This document shows positions 27,401 to 36,588 of a stretch of 64,000 nucleotides of DNA, in pieces. Both the position numbers and the translations under genes were made by a program. A model generated the notes under the pieces. That model did not search any database. It saw only the letters and a list, made by a program, of their open reading frames with translations, and had not been told where the DNA came from. This stretch comes from Flavobacteriaceae bacterium MAR_2009_75 (lineage in GTDB: Bacteria; Bacteroidota; Bacteroidia; Flavobacteriales; Flavobacteriaceae), in contig PHTZ01000001.1 of assembly GCA_002813285.1 (NCBI GenBank), positions 186,001 to 250,000 on the forward strand. The letters are read 5' to 3'. Within the stretch, counting starts at the first letter, position 1. Each line of letters starts with the position of its first letter.

Positions 27401-27533
27401 ATTAGGCATATTATTCGAAATTAAATAGATTCTTTCCTCTAAATCTTTATTCAAAAAATAGAAGAATTCGGCCCAAAAGGTTATTGAATGTCTTAGCGCA
27501 TTGTTTTATCTTAGCGGCCACTAAAAATAGCGC

Positions 27534-29960
27534 ATGCAGATTTCGTACAATTGGTTGAAACAATTTTTAAAGCTTGACTGGGAAGCTGACAAAACCGCAG
27601 AACTTCTTACCGACTTAGGTCTTGAAGTTGAGGGCATTAGCAACTTTGAATCTGTAAAAGGTGGCTTGAACGGTATTGTGGTGGGCGAAGTTTTAACCTG
27701 TGAAAAACACCCCAATGCCGACAAATTGAAAGTAACTACAGTCGCTATTGGAACAGACACCCCTCTTCAAATAGTTTGTGGTGCACCAAATGTTGCAACT
27801 GGTCAAAAAGTACCAGTGGCCACCATAGGCACTACCCTCTACACCCCAGAGGGTGAAGCTTGGAAAATAAAAAAAGGAAAAATTCGTGGTGAAGTTAGCG
27901 AAGGTATGATTTGTGCAGAAGACGAGTTAGGTCTTGGTAGCAGTCACGACGGTATTATGGTTCTTAATGAAAGACTCAAACCTGGCACCCTATGTTCAGA
28001 AGTCTTTACTATAGAAAATGATCAAGTTTTTGACATTGGCCTCACTCCCAATCGTGCCGATGCGATGAGCCACTACGGGGTAGCAAGGGATTTGAAAGCC
28101 GGTCTAGTTCAAAAAGAGATAAATAAAGAATTAATCACACCATCGGTTAGCAATTTTAATGTTGATAATCGCTCATTGAAAATGTTGGTCGAAGTGGAAG
28201 ATAGTAAATTGGCACCCCGATATTGCGGGGTGACCATGAGCAATCTCATTGTGCAACCATCACCTGATTGGTTAAAAAACAGGTTGTTGGCCATTGGTCT
28301 AAAACCTATTAATAATGTGGTCGATGCCACGAACTACGTATTACACGAGCTTGGCCAGCCCCTACATGCGTTCGATGCAGACCGTATTCATGGTAAGAAA
28401 ATTAAGGTAAAAACATTGCCAGCGGGTACAAAATTTATGACTCTTGACGGTCATGAGAGAGAATTACACGAAGATGATTTAATGATTTGTGACTCTGAGA
28501 AACCGATGTGCCTGGCAGGTATTTTTGGCGGTATTAATACTGGAGTAACAGAGTCTACCACCTCTATATTTTTAGAAAGTGCCTATTTTGACCCCGTTAA
28601 TATCCGTAAAACTGCCAAAAGACACGGTTTGAATACAGATGCCTCGTTCCGTTTCGAGAGAGGAATCGATATTGAATATGTTGAGTATGCACTGAAAAGG
28701 GCAGCCCTTTTAATCAAAGAAATTGCTGGGGGAGATATTACTTCTGATATAGAAGATTTCTATCCTAAAAAAATAGAAGAGCACCAAGTTTTTTTAACCT
28801 TTGAAAAGACTTACTCTCTAATTGGTCAAGAAATCTCTCAAGATACCATAAAATCAATTTTGGCTTCTTTAGATATAAAAGTAAAAAGTGTTACCGAAGC
28901 CGGTCTTGGTCTTTCCATTCCCTCATATCGTGTAGATGTTCACCGTGAAGTTGATGTGATAGAAGAAATCTTAAGGGTCTATGGCTATAACAATATCAAT
29001 TTTAAGAATAAAATAAACGCTTCGATAGCTCCGGTTTCAAAGTTCGACGATTATAATTTACAATCGAAAATTGGTAATCAACTGGCCTCTTTAGGTTTTT
29101 ATGAGGTAATGACCAATAGTCTCAGTTCGCCTAAATATGCTACTTTGCTCGAAGTTGAACAAGTGGGTAAACCGGTAAAAATGCTGAACCCCTTAAGCAA
29201 TGACTTATCTGTAATGAGGCAATCGATGCTTTTTTCAGGCTTAGAGGCATTGTCTTATAATATTAATAGAAAAAAACAAAATCTTAAATTTTTTGAATTT
29301 GGAAAGACCTATCATCTGAATGATTCTAAAAGAACTGAAAATAAACACTTAAGTCTTCTCGTGACCGGAAACCGTAATGGAGATAGTTGGATCGGGAGCG
29401 AGAATAAAATAGACTTCTTTTATCTAAAATCTATTGTTCTTAATATACTTGAACGATTAGGCATCTCACAATTACAACCATCACCTGTCGTTGATTCTGT
29501 ATATGCAGAGGGTTTAACACTTTCCCTAAAGTCTAAGCCATTAGTCACTATAGGTATTATAAAGAAAAACTTGTTAAAAGAATCGGGGATTAAGCAAGAA
29601 GTGCTGTATGCTGATTTTTATTGGGATAATGTCATATCTTTTGCCAGCAAGAACAGCATATCATATAACGAAATACCAAAACACCCCGAAGTTAAACGTG
29701 ATTTTGCACTGCTGTTAAATGATAACGTCTCTTTTCAAGAGATTCATGAACTTGGTTTTAAAACGGAAAGAAAACTTCTTAAACACATTAATCTCTTCGA
29801 TGTGTATACAGGCAAAAATCTACCTGAAGGTAAAAAATCTTATGCTGTTGGCTTTACACTACAAGATGCCAACCGTACATTGACTGACAAGCAAATTGAT
29901 AAGATTATGAATAAGATGCAAAAACGCTTTGAGGAAGAGCTTGGTGCAGAATTACGTTAA
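27534..29960 (+). CDS. pheT: phenylalanine--tRNA ligase beta subunit
   Basis: Beta chain of the alpha2-beta2 enzyme that charges tRNA-Phe. The 808-aa protein begins MQISYNWLKQFL and has an EMAP-like tRNA-binding domain at about 39-150 (VLTCEKHPNADKLKVTTVA), a B3/B4 editing region with NNVVDATNYVLHELGQPLHA, a B5 domain near 400-475, a catalytic-like domain and a C-terminal ferredoxin-fold anticodon-binding domain (from about 715, KHPEVKRDFALLLNDNVSF). Length is normal. pheS is not adjacent, common in Bacteroidota. Confidence 0.98.
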   Translation: MQISYNWLKQFLKLDWEADKTAELLTDLGLEVEGISNFESVKGGLNGIVVGEVLTCEKHPNADKLKVTTVAIGTDTPLQIVCGAPNVATGQKVPVATIGTTLYTPEGEAWKIKKGKIRGEVSEGMICAEDELGLGSSHDGIMVLNERLKPGTLCSEVFTIENDQVFDIGLTPNRADAMSHYGVARDLKAGLVQKEINKELITPSVSNFNVDNRSLKMLVEVEDSKLAPRYCGVTMSNLIVQPSPDWLKNRLLAIGLKPINNVVDATNYVLHELGQPLHAFDADRIHGKKIKVKTLPAGTKFMTLDGHERELHEDDLMICDSEKPMCLAGIFGGINTGVTESTTSIFLESAYFDPVNIRKTAKRHGLNTDASFRFERGIDIEYVEYALKRAALLIKEIAGGDITSDIEDFYPKKIEEHQVFLTFEKTYSLIGQEISQDTIKSILASLDIKVKSVTEAGLGLSIPSYRVDVHREVDVIEEILRVYGYNNINFKNKINASIAPVSKFDDYNLQSKIGNQLASLGFYEVMTNSLSSPKYATLLEVEQVGKPVKMLNPLSNDLSVMRQSMLFSGLEALSYNINRKKQNLKFFEFGKTYHLNDSKRTENKHLSLLVTGNRNGDSWIGSENKIDFFYLKSIVLNILERLGISQLQPSPVVDSVYAEGLTLSLKSKPLVTIGIIKKNLLKESGIKQEVLYADFYWDNVISFASKNSISYNEIPKHPEVKRDFALLLNDNVSFQEIHELGFKTERKLLKHINLFDVYTGKNLPEGKKSYAVGFTLQDANRTLTDKQIDKIMNKMQKRFEEELGAELR

Positions 29961-30505
29961 GACCTAATTTCTTCGCGGGGTTGTATAACATTATCTATTT
30001 CGTGGATCACACCATTACGTTGGTTAGAATCGGCAACTACAATTGTAGCTTGATTGCCCTGACCATCAGTTAAAATAATATCGAGCCCTTTCATTGTTAC
30101 GGTTATATCATCACCATGAACGGTCATAAATGTTGCGGTACCTCCGCCCCTGCTCATAGCCTTTAATATTTTTGAGGCAGATAATTTGCCCGCTACAATA
30201 TGATAGGTCATAAGAGCTTTCAATTCCTTTTTGTTTTCCGGACTCATTAAATCATCTACAGATTTACCAATAATATTTTCAAAAGCTAAATCAGATGGAG
30301 CAAATACTGTAAAAGGACCAGATCTGTCGAGTAATTCTTCTAAATCGGTAGCCCTCATTACTGCTAATAATGTCTTATGGTTTTCAGATATAGCCGTAGA
30401 ACGAACAATTGATTTTCTTGCTTCTATAGAAGATTTCTTCTGTGCAGATACTTCGGAAGAAAAAAATAATGCCAGTATAAAAAGAAAAGCGAGAGAAAAC
30501 CTCAT
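29957..30505 (-). CDS. secreted fasciclin (FAS1) domain protein
   Basis: A 182-aa protein with a signal peptide (LAFLFILALFFSSEVSAQ) and one FAS1 domain from about 40 to the end: LDRSGPFTVFAPSDLAFENI, LKALMTYHIVAGKLSASKIL, and a C-terminal HEIDNVIQP. FAS1 domains mediate cell adhesion or matrix binding; bacterial single-domain members are secreted and poorly characterised. It is convergent with pheT, their ends overlapping by four bases. Confidence 0.9.
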   Translation of the reverse strand: MRFSLAFLFILALFFSSEVSAQKKSSIEARKSIVRSTAISENHKTLLAVMRATDLEELLDRSGPFTVFAPSDLAFENIIGKSVDDLMSPENKKELKALMTYHIVAGKLSASKILKAMSRGGGTATFMTVHGDDITVTMKGLDIILTDGQGNQATIVVADSNQRNGVIHEIDNVIQPREEIRS

Positions 30506-30643
30506 GCAAATGGATTATAATTGGTTATAGATCCGACCAACGGTCAATCTTACCGACAAATTACGATCAATGTAAAATATTAACAAAAAAAACGGACGGT
30601 TTTTTATATTTTTTAACAACCTGTTAACATCAAGAGCTGAATG

Positions 30644-30675
30644 TTGAATTATAATTATAGAATTCGCTAAATTTG
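30644..30675 (+). promoter_or_regulatory. candidate promoter of the 30.7-kb gene
   Basis: TTG (30644-30646), 21 nt, then a perfect TAAATTTG box (30668-30675), 22 nt before the ATG at 30698. It matches the Bacteroidota -33/-7 pattern with slightly long spacing. Confidence 0.45.
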
Positions 30676-30697
30676 AGTGAATTGCTAAATATAGAGA

Positions 30698-31414
30698 ATG
30701 CTACGAAAAACTAATATTCAGGAAAAACTGAACAGAGAACGAAATCGAACTATATCAAAATCATCCGTATTCAGCCAAATTGAAGAGATTTTAAAGCTTA
30801 ATCAGAGTGAACGCGAAAGAATTTTAGATACTATTAGCAATGGAGTACATAAGACATCAAATGAATTCGATTTCGATATACTGAAAACCGAAAATATTTA
30901 TCATATCGACCAAATTCAAAAAATTTGCATCGATTACCGTTTGAGGTTTTTAAACTCTTCATTTTTTAAAGGAGAAATACCTGCCGAGGCAATCTCTAAA
31001 ATTAGAAGGCTTGAAAAAGCTCATGATACAACAATAGATGGGTTGAAAATATTGGCCCCTTCCAAACTATTCAAACTAGAAGATAAAGATGACCCATTGC
31101 TATTTGCTCCAATAGGCAATGATTACTTCTATCTAATTCACAAATGGGGAAACGACCTTCATCCTCTAAGAAAACTGCTGATGTGGCCTTTTAAAAGTGT
31201 AGTCAACCTAACCTTGGTCGTCATACTCTGTAGTTACCTGGTGACTTTGATGGTACCAGACGGTTTGTTTTCAAAGAATAGTACTACCGCCCAATTTTGG
31301 ATTATTTTCTTTTTCATGTTCAAATGTATGGCATCGGTAGTCATCTTTTATGGCTTTGCCCTGGGAAAGAATTTTACTCCAGCCATTTGGAACAGCAAGT
31401 ATTTCAACAGCTAG
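30698..31414 (+). CDS. membrane-anchored protein of unknown function
   Basis: A 238-aa protein not recognised. It is hydrophilic and charged for about 165 residues (EEILKLNQSERERILDTISN, FKGEIPAEAISKIRRLEKAH), then has two hydrophobic helices: one around 169-185 (LTLVVILCSYLVTLMVP) and one around 202-225 (WIIFFFMFKCMASVVIFYGF). No signal peptide is seen, so the long N-terminal part is probably cytoplasmic. A good promoter lies 22 nt upstream. Neighbours on both sides are unrelated and point the other way. Confidence 0.75.
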   Translation: MLRKTNIQEKLNRERNRTISKSSVFSQIEEILKLNQSERERILDTISNGVHKTSNEFDFDILKTENIYHIDQIQKICIDYRLRFLNSSFFKGEIPAEAISKIRRLEKAHDTTIDGLKILAPSKLFKLEDKDDPLLFAPIGNDYFYLIHKWGNDLHPLRKLLMWPFKSVVNLTLVVILCSYLVTLMVPDGLFSKNSTTAQFWIIFFFMFKCMASVVIFYGFALGKNFTPAIWNSKYFNS

Positions 31415-31457
31415 ATTTTTAAAGATAAAAGATTATCAAGAAGAGGAGTGCTCATCG

Positions 31458-32588
31458 TTATTCCACAAAAATAGAATGAGGTACACCATCTACATTTAAG
31501 TTATCGATAAATGCAGGATTGGGTGCTGGTTTGATTCTTAATAACCCTCCACGGTTATCATTGCCTATTTTTTTATATCCTATCAATATAAAATCATTTT
31601 TCTCATCGTAAGAAACCATTGTAGTGCTTTCTATCTCAAATTCAAATTTACGTTGTGCCTCAGATAGAAAATTCTCATAAGCATATAGTATGGCAGAATT
31701 TTTCTCAAAATCGTAAACTGCTGATATTACCGGATAAATACTATGCGCCCCACCTGGCATATCGTAATATAATCTACCGGAACCATCAAATTTCAAAGTG
31801 CTCGCAGATTTGAAATTCGGTTCAGTTCCTACTCCATATTTTGTGGTGGCAACTGCTAACGAATTCTTGTCAATTGTCATGTGCAAATCATCAAAGCTGA
31901 CAATTATATTATCGTTAGGTCCCTTAAAAATACGTCGAGCATCAAAAGTGAGTAAATCATGATAAATTAGAAGGTTGATCTGAGCATCAATGACATCTAT
32001 ACCGTATTTACCAGATAGTTCTTCGTCGAGCGTAAGCACAAAAAGTCTATCATTAGCAAAAGCCATTTCAACAGGCTTGTGACCTAATGCTATATCAGTA
32101 AAAACAATTTCTTCAGAAGAAGTATCAATTGCCCTTACATAGTAATCGCTAATTTTGGTTGAAGTTTTTATCTCATAAGCTATAAATAGACTGTTTTCCG
32201 TTCTAAGGATGGCATTTGATTTGAGATTACAAGCGCCTAAATCTTCAAATAGAATTTTGGAATCTGCCCTATTCTCCTCAAAATCGTAAACGGTTATCTC
32301 ACCTTTGCAATTATCATTTTTTCTATAATAACTGAAATAATTATCTTCAACATGGGCTATTTTTGGAATCGAACTCAACGTAAAATCATTCTCAGTGGCA
32401 GTAGCTACACTAAGTTTGCCATTTACATTAATATCTATTGAAGATAGTTTTTCCTTATCCTGCACCAAAAGGGTGTAGGTAGATTTTACTCCATTGTTTT
32501 TGTGGGTCGAATTGCTATCACCATCTGATTTTGTACAACCGATGACCACCATTGCCAGTATAGCAAATAGCAGATTGTAGATTTTCAT
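31458..32588 (-). CDS. lipoprotein with beta-propeller-like repeats, unknown function
   Basis: A 376-aa protein with a lipoprotein signal (LLFAILAMVVIGC). The mature part is rich in short beta strands with repeated units that pair an event and a read-out (DDLHMTIDKNSLAVATTKYG, LKFDGSGRLYYDMPGGAHS), which suggests a beta-propeller fold. No metal or catalytic motif is seen. It precedes nothing obvious; the ABC-F gene lies 27 nt upstream on the same strand and may be co-transcribed with it. Confidence 0.75.
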   Translation of the reverse strand: MKIYNLLFAILAMVVIGCTKSDGDSNSTHKNNGVKSTYTLLVQDKEKLSSIDINVNGKLSVATATENDFTLSSIPKIAHVEDNYFSYYRKNDNCKGEITVYDFEENRADSKILFEDLGACNLKSNAILRTENSLFIAYEIKTSTKISDYYVRAIDTSSEEIVFTDIALGHKPVEMAFANDRLFVLTLDEELSGKYGIDVIDAQINLLIYHDLLTFDARRIFKGPNDNIIVSFDDLHMTIDKNSLAVATTKYGVGTEPNFKSASTLKFDGSGRLYYDMPGGAHSIYPVISAVYDFEKNSAILYAYENFLSEAQRKFEFEIESTTMVSYDEKNDFILIGYKKIGNDNRGGLLRIKPAPNPAFIDNLNVDGVPHSIFVE

Positions 32589-32615
32589 GATGTAAGAGTT
32601 TGGGTCGATAAAGAC

Positions 32616-34244
32616 CTAAACCGGCACAGCGTACATTTTTTCACGCTGCTCCTTCAAAGCTTTATCAGACATGTACTCCTCAAACGATAAATATCTATCA
32701 ATGTTGCCTTTAGGTGTTAATTCTACAATTCTATTGGCAACCGTTTGGGCAAATTCATGATCATGGGTCGTAAACAACACCGTACCCTTAAAGTTTTTGA
32801 GTGAATTGTTAAATGCAGTAATACTTTCGAGGTCTAAATGGTTAGTAGGTTCGTCCAACATAACCACATTCGCCCTCATCATCATCATTCTACTTAACAT
32901 ACATCTCACTTTCTCACCTCCTGAAAGCACAGTACACTTTTTTAAAGCCTCTTCTCCACTAAAAAGCATTTTCCCCAAAAAGCCTCTGATATATACTTCT
33001 TCTCGCTCTTCTTCGGTTTTTGCCCATTGTCTTAACCAATCTACGAGACTTATATTTTCGGTAAAGAAATCAGAATTATCAGCAGGCAAATATGATTGAT
33101 TTGTGGTTACACCCCATTGAAAAGAGCCTTTATCAGCTTTACGCTTATCATTGATTATATCGTAAAAAGCAGTAGTAGCACGTGAATCTTTTGATATAAT
33201 GGCAACCTTATCACCTTTTGCCAAGTTCAAGTTCACATTGTGAAACAGAATATCACCCTCTTCAGTGGAGGCCGATAAACCTTCAATATTCAATATTTGA
33301 TCACCCGCCTCACGTTCTCTTTCAAAAATTATTGCAGGGTATCTTCTACTTGAAGGCTTAATATCTTCTACCTTAAGTTTAGACAACATCTTTTTACGAG
33401 ATGTTGCCTGTTTACTTTTAGCCACATTGGCACTAAAACGTGAAATAAATTCTTGAAGTTCTTTGGCCTTTTCTTCTGCTTTTTTGTTTTGTTGTGCTCT
33501 TTGACGTGCCGCCAATTGACTACTCTCGTACCAAAAGGTATAGTTACCCGAATACAGGTTTAATTTACCAAAGTCGATATCTGCTATACTGGTACAAACC
33601 GAGTCTAAAAAGTGTCTATCGTGAGATACTACGATAACCGTGTTCTCGTAATTGGCCAAAAAATTCTCTAACCAATGAATGGTTTCGTAGTCCAAATCGT
33701 TGGTAGGCTCATCCATAATCAAAACATCAGGATTTCCAAAAAGAGCCTGCGCCAATAAAACCCGAACCTTAAGTTTAGAATCTATATCTGCCATTACCGT
33801 AAAATGATGGTCTTCAGAGATGCCTAAATTAGAAAGTAATGCCGCCGCATCGCTATCGGCGTTCCACCCATTCATTTCTTCGAACTGCACCTGAAGCTCA
33901 CCTATCTTGTCTGCGTTTTCGTCGCTGTAATCGGCATATAGGGCGTCTATCTCTTTCTTTATGGCAAAAAGCGGCTTATTGCCCATAACAACTGTCTCAA
34001 GTACAGTTGCCTCATCATAAGCATTATGGTTCTGTTCTAAAATAGACATTCGCTTACCCGGCTCGAGCGAAACGTGACCCGAAGTTGGGTCTATTTGACC
34101 AGATAATATTTTCAAAAAGGTCGATTTACCTGCACCATTAGCACCTATAACCCCATAACAATTTCCTTCGGTGAAAGTAACATTGACTTCATCGAATAAA
34201 ACTCTTTTTCCGAACTGAACAGATAAATTTGATACCGATAACAT
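32616..34244 (-). CDS. ABC-F family ATPase (YbiT-like ribosome-associated)
   Basis: Soluble two-domain ABC ATPase of the translation-factor type. The 542-aa protein (start chosen at MLSVSNLSVQFG) has domain 1 with Walker A GANGAGKST and Walker B LIMDEPTNDLD, a charged linker (about 240-310), and domain 2 with LSGGEKVR and VVMLDEPTNHLD. Domain 2 lacks a usable Walker A (IISKDSRATTAF at that place) and domain 1 lacks an LSGG signature (IDSKLKVRV), so only one of the two composite ATP sites looks complete. A promoter match 26 nt before this ATG supports it over a start 30 codons upstream. Confidence 0.93.
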   Translation of the reverse strand: MLSVSNLSVQFGKRVLFDEVNVTFTEGNCYGVIGANGAGKSTFLKILSGQIDPTSGHVSLEPGKRMSILEQNHNAYDEATVLETVVMGNKPLFAIKKEIDALYADYSDENADKIGELQVQFEEMNGWNADSDAAALLSNLGISEDHHFTVMADIDSKLKVRVLLAQALFGNPDVLIMDEPTNDLDYETIHWLENFLANYENTVIVVSHDRHFLDSVCTSIADIDFGKLNLYSGNYTFWYESSQLAARQRAQQNKKAEEKAKELQEFISRFSANVAKSKQATSRKKMLSKLKVEDIKPSSRRYPAIIFEREREAGDQILNIEGLSASTEEGDILFHNVNLNLAKGDKVAIISKDSRATTAFYDIINDKRKADKGSFQWGVTTNQSYLPADNSDFFTENISLVDWLRQWAKTEEEREEVYIRGFLGKMLFSGEEALKKCTVLSGGEKVRCMLSRMMMMRANVVMLDEPTNHLDLESITAFNNSLKNFKGTVLFTTHDHEFAQTVANRIVELTPKGNIDRYLSFEEYMSDKALKEQREKMYAVPV

Positions 34245-34269
34245 AACGCGTATTTTTTTAAAATCGGTG

Positions 34270-34301
34270 CAAAAGTACTGAATTATAAATGCCTTACCAA
34301 T
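34270..34301 (-). promoter_or_regulatory. promoter of the ABC-F gene
   Basis: On the minus strand ATTG (34301-34298) is followed by 20 nt and TACTTTTG (34277-34270), a perfect TAnnTTTG box. It ends 25 nt before the ATG at 34244. Confidence 0.65.
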
Positions 34302-34423
34302 AATCTTATTATCTAAACTACTTGTCGAAATCATTAACGTAACGCCCTAATATTTAACTCGCTATTAACAGCATAGCTTATGGGGTTGATTAATTTTGTT
34401 TATAGTCTAGCTGATAACCTTAT

Positions 34424-35806
34424 ATGAATAAACATTTACTCTACCTTTTTCTTTTCTTATTGGCGGCCTGTGGGGCAAAAGATGAAATTTCTCAGAATGT
34501 TTTTTTTGCTGGTGAAATCGTAAACCCGACAACTGCACATGTCGTTCTATATAAGGGAGATGTAGTAGTCGATTCTGCAAAACTCGATGAAAGAAACCGA
34601 TTTTCTTTTCAGCTTGATTCAATTACGGAAGGGCTCTACCATTTTAACCACGATCCCGAGGTACAATATATTTATTTACAAAAGGGAGATAGTATTGTCA
34701 TACGTCTTAATACAGTCGATTTTGATGAGTCTCTTATTTTCACAGGAAGGGGTGAGGAGATAAACAATTTTTTATTGGAGCTTTTCTTGGCCAATGAAGA
34801 GGAAGCTGAAAGAATCAGATCATACTACTGGTTTGAACCCAATGAGTTCGTCGCCAAGATAGATTCTTTGAAAAAAGAAAAGCTGGATATTTTAGACGGT
34901 TTGGCCATTGAGGCCGATTTATCTGATAAAGAAGAAAAAATTGCAAGAAGCAGTGTCTTTTATAATTATAATATGTACAAAGAGGTTTACCCCTTTAGGC
35001 ATAAAAGGCGAACAAAAAATAGTATTATAAATGATTTGCCCGATAACTTTTATGACTACAGGGCAGAGCTTACTTTTGACGACCAAGACCTGACCTATCT
35101 TCGCCCCTACTATAATTTTGTAAAGTATCACGTAGGAAACCTTTCTTACATGACCTGTGTTAATTCCTGTGATATTGAAACGAGTGTAATTCGAAACCAA
35201 CTGCATTTCAACAAACACAAATTGCATGTTATAGACAGTTTGGTTGAAGAGAAAGAGTTGAAAGACAACCTTTTTAGGAATGTTGCCTTTGACTACCTAC
35301 TTAAAGTGCATGATACAGAGAAAAACAATGAATCTTTTATCGAAGGATTTCATGAGCTTTCCAGTAACAATCGTCACATTAATGAAATCAATACGTTGTA
35401 TGAGGGTATCAAGAATATTCAACCTAATAAGAAAATACCTAGCATACAGGTCTTAGATGTAGAAGGAAATACAATTTCATTACCGGAAATCGCTAAAAAC
35501 CAGAATACGGTATTCTATTTTTGGTCAGGTACCGATAGAACCCATTTTGAAAATATCAAGCGTCGCATAGCTAAACTCATCTCTGAGAAACCCGACTATT
35601 CGTATGTTGGCATCAACATCAAAACCGAACAGGGCCATTGGAAAGCTTTATTGGAAAGTTCCAATTTAGATGCTGAAAATCAATTTAGGGCTCCTGATTT
35701 TGAAGAACTTACTAAAGCCCTAATTATTTATCCATTAAATAAATGCATCGTTACAAAAGATGATGTTATCGTTGATGCCTTTGCCAATGTTTACGGACCT
35801 TTGTAA
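34424..35806 (+). CDS. lipoprotein with thioredoxin-like C-terminal domain lacking CXXC
   Basis: A 460-aa protein with a lipoprotein signal (YLFLFLLAACG). Residues about 25-110 look like the DUF4369 beta domain found before TlpA-type thioredoxins in Bacteroidota (FFAGEIVNPTTAHVVLYKGD, YIYLQKGDSIVIRL). The middle is helical. Residues about 337-460 follow a thioredoxin-like pattern (IPSIQVLDVEGNTISLPEIA, TVFYFWSGTDRTHF), but the place of the WCxxC motif is WSGTD, so it cannot be a normal dithiol reductase. An unrelated CVNSC pair occurs mid-protein. Its role is unknown; a structural or binding use of the fold is likely. Confidence 0.78.
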   Translation: MNKHLLYLFLFLLAACGAKDEISQNVFFAGEIVNPTTAHVVLYKGDVVVDSAKLDERNRFSFQLDSITEGLYHFNHDPEVQYIYLQKGDSIVIRLNTVDFDESLIFTGRGEEINNFLLELFLANEEEAERIRSYYWFEPNEFVAKIDSLKKEKLDILDGLAIEADLSDKEEKIARSSVFYNYNMYKEVYPFRHKRRTKNSIINDLPDNFYDYRAELTFDDQDLTYLRPYYNFVKYHVGNLSYMTCVNSCDIETSVIRNQLHFNKHKLHVIDSLVEEKELKDNLFRNVAFDYLLKVHDTEKNNESFIEGFHELSSNNRHINEINTLYEGIKNIQPNKKIPSIQVLDVEGNTISLPEIAKNQNTVFYFWSGTDRTHFENIKRRIAKLISEKPDYSYVGINIKTEQGHWKALLESSNLDAENQFRAPDFEELTKALIIYPLNKCIVTKDDVIVDAFANVYGPL

Positions 35807-35839
35807 ATAAAAAAAGGAGGATTACAACATCCTCCTTTT
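35807..35839. terminator. bidirectional terminator between convergent genes
   Basis: AAAAGGAGGAT (35812-35822) pairs with ATCCTCCTTTT (35829-35839) around a six-base loop. On the minus strand the stem is followed by a long T run (plus-strand A run 35809-35815), so it mainly serves the transaldolase gene, and the T4 on the plus strand could serve the lipoprotein gene. Confidence 0.85.
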
Positions 35840-35860
35840 AAAATATCATGTTACAAAGAA

Positions 35861-36517
35861 CTATTTATTGCCTTTTTGGTAATCTGCCAAAAACTTCTCC
35901 AGTCCACTATCAGTTAGAGGGTGCTTCAAAAGCCCTGTAATTGAATCAAGACCACCTGTCATGACATCAGCGCCTATTTTGGCACATTCAAGCACGTGCA
36001 TGGTGTGACGAATGGAAGCTGCCAAAATCTGAGTTTCAAATCCGAAATTATCATAAATAAGACGAATTTCTGCAATTAGGTTAAGACCATCTGTAGATAT
36101 ATCATCTAATCTACCGATGAAAGGTGATACATAAGTTGCACCTGCTTTAGCTGCCAAAAGAGCTTGACCTGCAGAGAAGACCAACGTACAGTTCGTACGA
36201 ATACCTTTATCTGAGAAATACTTAAGTGCTTTCACACCATCTTTGATCATTGGAACCTTTACGACAATTTGATCGTGTAGCTCTGCTAGCTCCTCACCTT
36301 CTTTGATAATTTCATCAAACTCGGTAGAAATAACTTCAGCAGAAACATCTCCTTCAACGATGTTGCAGATATCGACATAGTGCTTCAATATATTGTTACG
36401 CCCGGTAATACCTTCCTTCGCCATCAAAGACGGGTTGGTTGTCACTCCATCAAGTACCCCCAATTGCTGAGCTTCTCGAATCTGGTCTAAATTTGCCGTG
36501 TCTATAAAAAATTTCAT
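35861..36517 (-). CDS. small transaldolase / fructose-6-phosphate aldolase family
   Basis: A 218-aa TIM-barrel class I aldolase. It begins [20 protein letters not shown], then [23 protein letters not shown], the Schiff-base Lys in [12 protein letters not shown], and [18 protein letters not shown]. The short length marks the TalC/FSA group, which includes real transaldolases and fructose-6-phosphate aldolases; which activity applies cannot be told from these motifs. Pentose-phosphate role is likely. It stands alone with its own terminator. Confidence 0.92.
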   Translation of the reverse strand: MKFFIDTANLDQIREAQQLGVLDGVTTNPSLMAKEGITGRNNILKHYVDICNIVEGDVSAEVISTEFDEIIKEGEELAELHDQIVVKVPMIKDGVKALKYFSDKGIRTNCTLVFSAGQALLAAKAGATYVSPFIGRLDDISTDGLNLIAEIRLIYDNFGFETQILAASIRHTMHVLECAKIGADVMTGGLDSITGLLKHPLTDSGLEKFLADYQKGNK

Positions 36518-36588
36518 TTGTGTTGTTTTTATTAGATTTAGAATTAGATATTAGTCGAAAATGGGCTATTTAACCCAAGATCACGAAT

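Noticed and set aside
27491-27516. Direct repeat TCTTAGCG before pheT
   Set aside because: Two copies 18 nt apart, too short and too weak to be called a control site.
34245-34334. Upstream start for the ABC-F protein
   Set aside because: A good promoter lies inside this stretch (34270-34301), so the longer form would not be made from it.
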